NCBI GenBank assembly: GCA_003290165.1
Contig: QNQO01005826.1
Location: forward strand, 1 to 64,000
Source of the DNA: Berberis thunbergii
Lineage: Eukaryota; Streptophyta; Magnoliopsida; Ranunculales; Berberidaceae
Reading direction: 5' to 3'
DNA length: 64,000 bases
Every line of letters starts with the position of its first letter. Position 1 is the first letter of the stretch. The position numbers were made by a program, and so were the translations under genes. Below, in pieces: positions 56,900-64,000 of the stretch. The notes under the pieces are model-generated. The model made no database searches, had not been told where the DNA came from, and was given only the letters and a program-made list of their open reading frames with translations.

Positions 56900-58400
56900 T
56901 AGTGCTTGATTTTGTCTTTTAAATTGTAGCAGTCTTCAGTACCATGCCCATGATCCTTATGGAAGGAACAATATTTGTTTTTGTCTCACCCTTCCAGTAT
57001 CCTCTCATCCTAAGCGGCTAGTTGACGTTATCTCATTTCGCTATGTGCTTCAGTATATTTGCTCGACTTGTTTTCAGGGTTGTATATGGCTTGTATGAGG
57101 TCTTCATCACACTCGTTACTCGCTCGTGTCGATGTCGCGTTGGTTGTAGCTTCTCGGATTCTTGTCGTCACGAATCGATCCTTCCGCCATTTTGATGTTT
57201 CTTCGATGGGTTGCTACCTCCCGTTGTCCGTCATCCTGTCTTCTTTCCCGCTTCCTTGAAAGATTTTCACTTTCTTGGTCATTTTTCTTCCTGGCCGCCT
57301 TCATCTCCTCAAGGGAGACATGTTTTTGTGTTATTTTTAGCAGGACTGCCATGCCCTTTGGAGGTTCTAGGTCAAGAGCTTCAAACAAGGGGTTTATCTT
57401 CAATTCGGCCACAAAGGTTGTTGTGGCTGTGTCGTCGCTACATCCATCAATCATTGTCAATTCATTGGTAAAGCGGGTGACATATTCCCGGATTGTTTCT
57501 TTGGGCTTCTACCTAATATGCAGGAAGTATGGCACTTTCCTCATCCGCGAGCTTTCGATGAATCTGGTGATAAAAGCGGTGGCTAAAGCTTGAAAGGAAT
57601 CTATTGACCTCAGTGGTAGGCTATTGAACCAGTTCATTGATGTGGACGTGAGGCCAATCGGGAATGTCCTGCATAAAATCGACTATGTGGTCTCCTTTAG
57701 GGCCATCATGTGGTGGAAGTTGTCTCACGTGATCAGTTGAGTCGAAAATACCATCATATACTTTGAATTTCGGCGCAGTTAACTTTTTTGGCATTGTCAT
57801 TTTCGTGAGGGCGTTGGAAAATGGCGATTTTGCCAACTCGTATAGTATGTTGGGAATCGTGACTCCTATTTTGAACAGGATTTTGGTAAGTGTCCCCTTC
57901 ACACAATGGATTCTTGCCACGAGGGAGCTCGTTGCTTTCAAAGTTCCCCTGTTGGGATTTTACTGGGACTTCGTCACTCCCTTGAGTTCGATTGTCGGAG
58001 TTTTGTTGTGGAGGTGCTTGAACATGATCGACTGGCTAAATGTGCTCCTACGTGATTTTCTCCAGCATATTTGTTATGTAACTCTGGCTTATTAGTAAGT
58101 CCACCCGATGGTCCATGGCAGCGCTGTTGGATGCTTGGGTTGTCTGGGCTACTACGTGCTACAGATCGTCATTCTCAGGTGCTATTGGTCTAATGATCCA
58201 GGCTGTTATTTCTTCGCGAGTTGTCAGTGATGCATTGTTGTCAGTGGGAGAGTTGTCGTGATTATTACTGGAATGAGGATCTGCAGATTGCATCGTTTTC
58301 TCTAATGGCTTGTTGATTTTTTTCAAGTTATGGTGAGTTTTGTCACTATATATTTTGTTTTCAGAAAGGAAACTCATCATTCCCCATGGACGGCGCAAAA
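56900..58400 (-). pseudogene. Element C gag
   Basis: Minus strand. Begins after the leader GCGCCGTCCATGGGGAATG with MMSFLSENKIYSDKTHHNLK (about 58382). Capsid region: KSPFSNALTKMTMPKKLTAP (about 57830), TTTFVAELKINPLFEALDLE (57400), ALLKITQKHVSLEEMKAARK-like linker. Knuckle KYCSFHKDHGHGTEDCYNLK at about 56910-56965. All three metal-binding positions look kept, but frames are interrupted. Confidence 0.8.
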
Positions 58401-58401
58401 A

Positions 58402-58956
58402 TGATGCATTCAAAAATCTTCCTTCTATAAGTTTGACCTGCAAAACAATCGTTAGACTGAAAAGACCACCTTTTTGGTGGCTGAAACACTCAGATGCTTA
58501 AGTCAGTAACTTTGTTGGAAGAAGGAAATAAATCTTGACAAAACTCAGCTAAAGTTGCATACCTGTATCGAATGTTCTCTTTACCTTTTATAATGGTCGT
58601 GGTTAAATTTCTGCGTGACTTAAGAATGTGAGACGCAACGGAAGGAGATGTTTCTTGTAACACTCTTCTCCTTAATGAAGATACATTTGTGGAGGCGTAA
58701 CTCCCTCCATGGCTCTTTTTTGGTACAACGTTCTTCTTCTTTATGAGAGAACTCGTGTCGAGCATGGATTCGGGCTTTGATTCATTCGGGCCTTGTTTAT
58801 GTCTCCTTGTTGGCGAACCTCATCTGGGCTTTTGTAATTGGCTGTATTCTTCTTAGGCTTTACGAGTTGGCCAAATAGGTTGGACGCTATCCTCGTAATG
58901 AATTTCTATGCCACGTGTATGACCGTTAAGACCGGTCTATTTTTTATGTATCATCA
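58402..58956 (-). repeat. 5' LTR of element C
   Basis: 555 bp, plus-strand left end TGATGCATTCAAAAATC and right end TTTATGTATCATCA. Same family as 42874-43432. Confidence 0.88.
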
Positions 58957-59560
58957 AAGTGTATCAAGCCAGTCATGACAACCAAGTCAGACAACTATTC
59001 ATAAGTCTTTTTGTCAGATCACCATATCGGACAACGAGGTATATTATGCTAGACATGACAACTAAGTCAGATAGCTAAAAAGAAATATTCTTCTCCGGTC
59101 ACCAAGTCGGACAATGAAGTGCATAAAATAGTCAGGACTACAAAGTTAGACTAAATGTTTAAGTTAAAATCTTCTTTTCCGACCACTAAGTCAGACAACG
59201 AAATGTATTCAGCTAGTCAGGACCACAAAGCCAGACTAGATATTCTTCTTCTACAGATCGAGAACTAAGTCGAACAACAACAGGTATTCCCCAGGTAGGA
59301 CTATCAAGTCTGCCCTTGCAAATGTCTCTAAGTCTAAACTACCAAGTTAGGAAAGAACATCTATGAAATCCAGACATTGAAGTCAGGTTATGTTTAATAT
59401 ATTTTTTTAATCTATACTACCGAGTTAAACTACAATATCTATGAAGCCCGAACATCAAACTCATGTTATGTCTACTGTATCTCCTAAGTTTAAGCTACCA
59501 AGTTAGACTAGAGTATTTATGAAAATAGAACTCCAAGTCGAACAACACTTATTACGAGTG
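58957..59560 (+). repeat. Element Z tandem array, right part
   Basis: Resumes with AAGTGTATCAAGCCAGTC after element C. It continues as more diverged units (GGACAACGAGGTATATTATG; GGACAATGAAGTGCATAAAA; AGACAACGAAATGTATTCAG), then units with AAACTACCAAGTTAG and GAAGCCCGAACATCAAAC. The older end of the array is less regular. A short 55-bp duplication (TTCATTGATAACTTAGTCAA) follows at 59600-59680. Confidence 0.78.
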
Positions 59561-59599
59561 AGGAAGATAAAACAACAAGAAACATACAAAAAAAAAACT

Positions 59600-62570
59600 T
59601 CATTGATAACTTAGTCAATTGCATCAGACATACAAATACAAAAATAGAATCCTCATTGATAATTGAGTCAATTACATCAGGGGAAGAGGTTACAGGAGAA
59701 ACAGTTGGGGGAGAAGAAGCAAGGTAGTTAAAAGTGTGAAGCGAAGGTGAAGCACTTTGTCATGCTTGTTTTTAAGCAAAAAGGGAAGCGGGAAGGGATG
59801 GCTTTACACGAGTAAACAACCCCAAATAAATGATTTTAATGTTATATAAAACGTAAATATATGCATTTTGTTTGTATCTAAGCTTATAAATACATGCATT
59901 ATGCTTTTTCTACTAGAATTAGAGGTATTAGGTCAAGTCAATGTAACTGTTCGTATTGCTTCCTATGCTATGATGTTTGTTACCATTCACCGCAACACCA
60001 TACATCCAACCAATGTCTTTTTGAGAACTACTCTCTCTTACACCACAGATTTTGTCGTAATCAATCACTTTAAGTAAACAAAAAATAACAACATTATAAT
60101 GTATATATTATTAATGCATAGATAATCAATGTATAAATGTGGGTTCCTTCTTCAGGGTCTTGATGGTGGAAATTCAAGTGAAGTTCCATTGGAGGTAAGA
60201 AGATTTGTACCTGAAGCAAGATCTCCAACTCCTATCTGTTGAAACTCTCTGATTCAGCTGTGAAACTCTAAAGAGAAGGAGAAAATAAAAAGTATGAGAA
60301 GAAAACAAAAGACAAAAAATGGAAAAAAAAAATGTTTAATGAAGCCATGGCTTTGGTGGCTTCACGCTTCAACAAAAAATGCTAAAAATGATGGTTGTTT
60401 GTGGCTTCAAGGTAGTAGCATGGCTTTGACCAAGGCGAAGCGAGATGTCATGGCTTTTGGCTTTAAGCGGTGGTTTTGGCACTGAGAAGAAGCCTTATCA
60501 ACATCACTAGGATTAGCCAGAGTAGACGAAGCTTTGTTTTCGTTAGTAGGATCAGCCCGAGGAGACGAAGCTTTGTCTTCGTTGGTGGGATCAATCGGAG
60601 GAAAATAAGCTTTGTCTTCATCAACAAGGTCATTCGAAAGAGTTGGAGCAAGATCTTCATCCTCCGAAAGAGAAGAAACATCCTCAAAGATGTTGTCTGC
60701 TATAGCGTGACACTTGAACATGTCCCAACCCTCCTCTTCAATATATTCAATGATTTCAATTCGGCAGCAACAATCTTACTAAACTCTATTGGATCTGCAT
60801 TGGACTTATCTTGCTCTGCAAATACCGACAGTTTCTATTTGGTCCGAACAAGTTCTTCTTCAAAGAAAGCTTCTGAGATGCTTGATAATTACAGCTTCTT
60901 TCCTCAACAAATTGCTCCTTGATAAAAGCAAGTTTTGCAACAAGTTGTTCCACCCGCTCCTCAGCAGTCTCAAGGAGAGTAGACTATGAATCAAACAACA
61001 CTTAATGCTTGATCAAAAATTGTCTTCTTAGTGGACAATTCACTCTCAGTGCTCGACAATCACTCACGCAGGCAATCCATCTCCTTCTGTGCAAAAGCCA
61101 CCTCAGAAGCATACTACTGATCCTTGACAGCCTCAACTTCTTTCAGACAAGTCTGAGAAACATTAATCACCACCTATTGATCAACACACGCCTCCTTCAA
61201 TTTATCCACCTGAGCTAGAACATTAGAAAGTTACAACAGCTGTTCTGCATACTTTTTTTCCAAAGCGTACACATAATCACGAGCAGTATGATAATTGGGG
61301 CCCATAATCCCAGCACAAGTCAGATGGGACATCCCCTGTTCTGACCTAAAAAAAAGTTTTAAAAAAATTGAACTCTTTACCTCCATTATTTGCTTTACAC
61401 ATTTGTAAAGGTGTTCTCCAACAAAACGAACATGCATCAAGACATTATCCATCAACCATTTATGCCATGAGTTGATGCAATTACGTGCACTCTCCCGTAT
61501 GTCAACCTCTGAGTACCGGTTGAACCCACCATCCTTATTGATAGGGATTGTGTTGAGAACATGATCCTTCCAGCTAACTTGTGATGGAGCATAGAGACTC
61601 TAGAATGACTAAGCTCCACTATTGGGCACCTGTTTTGACAATGGGAACACTGGTGATGATGGACACACCGCCCTTCCCTTTTTGTCTGAAATAACATAAG
61701 AAGACTTTGGATGGAAATGAGGAGAATCAGACAACTTCAAACTTGTATCAGTAGAAGAAGGAGGAGGAGACTTGGAGCTCTAACCCCGATCAACAACAAT
61801 CTCATAAAAAACAAGATTCTAATCGAAGTCGTCCAAAGACAATTCCCCATTTGGATTCCGAGACTGTTCCATTGCAAGTTGTGTCCTTATTTGAAATGAC
61901 ACGAGCATCCTCCTCTGAAACCTTGCTAAGGTTGGTCACACCAGCAGTAGCAAGGAGGTCCTTCTCGTACTCACTCAACTGAGTACAAGGACAGGAAACT
62001 TCCACTTTACTCCTTTCCATAGCCTGTTTCAGTTCTTCATCTTTCTGAGTAGCAAGGCGAGAGTTGTCGTCATGACTCTTCCTAGAAATAGCCAGAGGAA
62101 TAGCAATCAGAATAGTCAACCCGACCAAGAGCAGAATCAACCAAAATACTCACAACTTGCCTTTTGGAATGGCTAGTAGGCCTCAAAGCTCTCATCTTCT
62201 TCATGGTAAGACCTACCACCAATGCTAACAAAATTCCTATTCTTGGTGGTAAGATCAGCATCACCAACACTAGCAGGAGCATCGAGATCTATAACTTTCT
62301 CGGAGGAGTTCACTTTCCCAACAACGTTAGCACCACCAACGCTAATAGGAGCAATATTTTTTTCGTACCAGCAGAGCCAAAAGGATGAGAATTTGGGTAA
62401 CAGTGATGATAGAATCACGGTTATAAATAACCAATGATAGCTCATGTGCATTAAAATCATAGAGACCACTCTGTTCAATGACATCCACTTGAGCACTTCT
62501 TCGAGAATTGACCAAGGAAGGGCAAGGAATGGACATTTTGTCTCCTCATCCTCTAAAGACAGCCGCAAGC
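59600..62570 (-). pseudogene. Element Z antisense ORF (aORF), interrupted by a hAT element
   Basis: Minus strand from about 62570 to 59640. Pieces: 62173-62568, 61802-62140 (EKDLLATAGVTNLSKVSEED, parallel to the Y and X segments), 61452-61697, 61231-61455 (RFVGEHLYKCVKQIMEVK; EQGMSHLTCAGIMGPN), and 60485-60721 with tandem acidic repeats (DPTNEDKASSP, DPTNENKASST, NPSDVDKASS). A hAT element at 59720-60484 sits in the repeat region; reading resumes at 59719. Same block order as the aORF of X and Y, with a distinct C-terminal repeat. Confidence 0.68.
59720..60484. mobile_element. hAT non-autonomous element, copy 2, perfect 8-bp TSD
   Basis: The flanks AGAAGAAG (59712-59719) and AGAAGAAG (60485-60492) are identical. 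Left end CAAGGTAGTTAAAAGTGTGA, right end inverted CAGTGCCAAAACCACCGC. Related in ends and subterminal GAAGCG/GGCTTTA motifs to 34166-34848. 765 bp, no transposase. It disrupts the aORF of Z. Confidence 0.83.
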
Positions 62571-62649
62571 TATTCAGACTCCTGGGAGCCCTACATGACC
62601 TCAGAATCGATTTCAGTCGAGGTTGAAAAACTCACACCCCATGAAAGCA

Positions 62650-62850
62650 TAGAACCAAGTCTTTTTCCATAATCGAAAATATATGTCGGGGCGCCTAGAC
62701 AACCAGGTGAAAGTAGATAGTAGACACCGTTCTTATTGCACTTCAACGTTACCAAGTAATGCATTCTCTGACAAAAAGAATGTGCAATAAGAAAGTAGAT
62801 AGTAATGCATTCTTATTGCACTTCAACTATTGCACTTCACTATTGGGACC
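62650..62850. repeat. Junction with short direct repeats
   Basis: GAAAGTAGATAGTA and TTCTTATTGCACTTCAAC occur twice (about 62710-62748, 62792-62828). They separate element Z from the inverted copy D. No LTR of Z is visible here. Confidence 0.5.
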
Positions 62851-63425
62851 TCGCCAAGTATCGTTCGATAGCCGACCATGTATTGAAGATGTTTCCACTC
62901 CTTCCGCGGACAACGAAGATCCTGCTCCACCTCTCTTAAGTGACCCTGCTGACGATGATGATGTTTCCTCACCTTCGACTGACCCTGCCAATGATGATAC
63001 TTCTTCCTCACCTCTGATTGTTCCTCTTGTAGTCTCCTCTGATGATGCAATCAATAGAATCTTAAATAATTTTTTTATGGCTCAGCTGTACTTGTTTGTC
63101 TCTTTGTATCTTGTCTTCCTTACTCATAATAAGTGTTGCTTGACTTGGAGGTCTGGGCTTCATAGATACTCTAGTCTAACTTGGTAGTTTAGACTTAGAA
63201 AATGTAATAGATGTAGCCTGACTTTGATGTTCGAGCTTCTTAGATACTCTTCATAGTCTAAATTGGTAGTTTAGACTAAAAAAAATTTGTAAGGGTGGAC
63301 TTGATAATCCTGCCTGATAAAAACACGTCGTTGTTCAACTTAATTCTTGGACTTTAGAAGACAAATAATTCATATGACTTGGCTGTTCTGACTAGTTGAA
63401 TATACTTCGGTTGCGATGTTGGGTC
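62850..63425 (-). mobile_element. Element D: inverted partial copy of a Z-like element
   Basis: The plus strand reads an aORF tail with acidic repeats (SADNEDPAPPLLSDPADDDD, STDPANDDTSSSP), the same style as the end of the Z aORF but on the opposite strand. From 63140 on, sequences such as AACTTGGTAGTTTAGACTTA, GACTTTGATGTTCGAGCTTC and GGTGGACTTGATAATCCTGCC match the reverse complement of the Z array at 59300-59520. So this is another copy, minus orientation, entered at its aORF end. Confidence 0.7.
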
Positions 63426-64000
63426 TTTTTTGGCTGCAATATGCTCTCTCTTTGGCTTGAAAATCAACTGCTCTTTGGCTGGAAATTCAGCTGTTGTTTG
63501 GCTGGAAAATTGGGTAGAAATTTGTTGTTTTGTTTCTAGAAAATTGAGTGCTCTTTGGCTGGAAACAACTGCTTCTTGTTAGAAAATCAGTTGTTGTCCA
63601 TCTCAACCTCGAATATGAATTGTCAACCAATTTGCTTATTTTCCCATCTCTCCAATGCTTTATTTGAGTACCAATTTAGTTTACATATTACAATTTAGTT
63701 TGCATTATATGTAACTAAACTATTTAGTTAAGGATAGATTGAAGCACTAGTTATGACTCCTTAGAATTTTGATATGCCTTGATACACTATTTTTGTGATG
63801 CTTAATTGATTAATTTTTGGTTTTACTTAACCCTTCATATGGATTTTGTTTATGTTTGATCATCATATGCATCATTTTCATGAGGATTGTTACATGGATG
63901 AATTTAGGTGACCGAGTCTTGTGCCTATGCTAAGTAACAAAAAGAACAAAGTAAGATCAGTTATTGGAATCAATCAACATGAATGACCTTAATAGATACC
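63425..64000. other. Short tandem repeats, then no feature
   Basis: 63440-63600 holds irregular copies of CTCTTTGGCTGGAAA with TCAGCTGTTGT/TCAACTG. The remaining sequence to the window end is AT-rich, with no recognised gene. Confidence 0.45.

Larger units (their letters stand above)
42874..58956 (-). mobile_element. Element C: non-autonomous Tat-type LTR retrotransposon, nested in Z and split by Y
   Basis: Minus-strand element. The LTRs at 58402-58956 (5') and 42874-43432 (3') are 555 and 559 bp. The flanks are identical AAGTG (42869-42873 and 58957-58961). Without the nested Y it is about 7.1 kb: leader, gag with zinc knuckle, short tandem repeats, a 70-bp tandem array, an antisense ORF, a purine tract (reverse complement of 43433-43448, AAAGAGGGGAGTAGT), and the LTR. 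No protease, RT or integrase is recognised. Confidence 0.88.

Overview
The window looks like plant nuclear DNA, most likely from an angiosperm with a large, repeat-rich genome. It is AT-rich. It has GT-AG introns, a plant universal stress protein (USP) gene, fragments of plant genes (TGA-type bZIP, ATG1-like kinase, vacuolar sorting receptor), CACTA, hAT and Harbinger-like ends, tRNA-derived SINE-like units, and many Ty3/gypsy elements of the Tat type. I cannot name the species. No bacterial features, CRISPR arrays or functional RNA genes were seen.

Only one host gene looks intact: a USP-domain gene on the minus strand. Its four exons lie at 30608-30797, 15565-15686, 15362-15480 and 15089-15197 (179 residues). 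Intron 1 is about 14.9 kb and is packed with transposable elements.

Layout. 1-305: right end of a CACTA element. 306-4850: a series of degenerate gene fragments, all on the plus strand and still carrying introns (unidentified exon, TGA bZIP, ATG1-like kinase, a PRP3-like piece, vacuolar sorting receptor). They end at a second CACTA right terminus at 5265. 5266-8382: a minus-strand Tat-type retrotransposon (element A) cut by that terminus inside its integrase. 8.4-15 kb: MITEs, SINE-like units, tandem duplications and a LINE fragment between inverted repeats. 15.1-30.8 kb: the USP gene with its intron, including LTR element X (23315-29625). 31-34.8 kb: intergenic DNA with a TIR element and a hAT element with a perfect 8-bp duplication. 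34.9-38.3 kb: a degraded minus-strand gypsy integrase (W) carrying a 2.0-kb solo LTR. 38.4-62.6 kb: element Z (plus strand; protease, RT, RNase H, integrase, tandem array, antisense ORF). Z is split by element C (minus, 42874-58956), which is itself split by element Y (plus, 44799-53757). C and Y have perfect 5-bp target duplications. 62.8-64 kb: an inverted partial copy of a Z-like element.

The main pattern is a set of related Tat-type elements. Each carries an antisense ORF (aORF) between pol and the 3' LTR. In Z, C and Y a tandem array lies next to the aORF, and the arrays are unrelated in sequence. X, Y and C have lost RT and integrase but keep gag (at least in part) and the aORF. X and Y also share an internal polypurine-tract-like motif about 2.3 to 4.3 kb before the real one.
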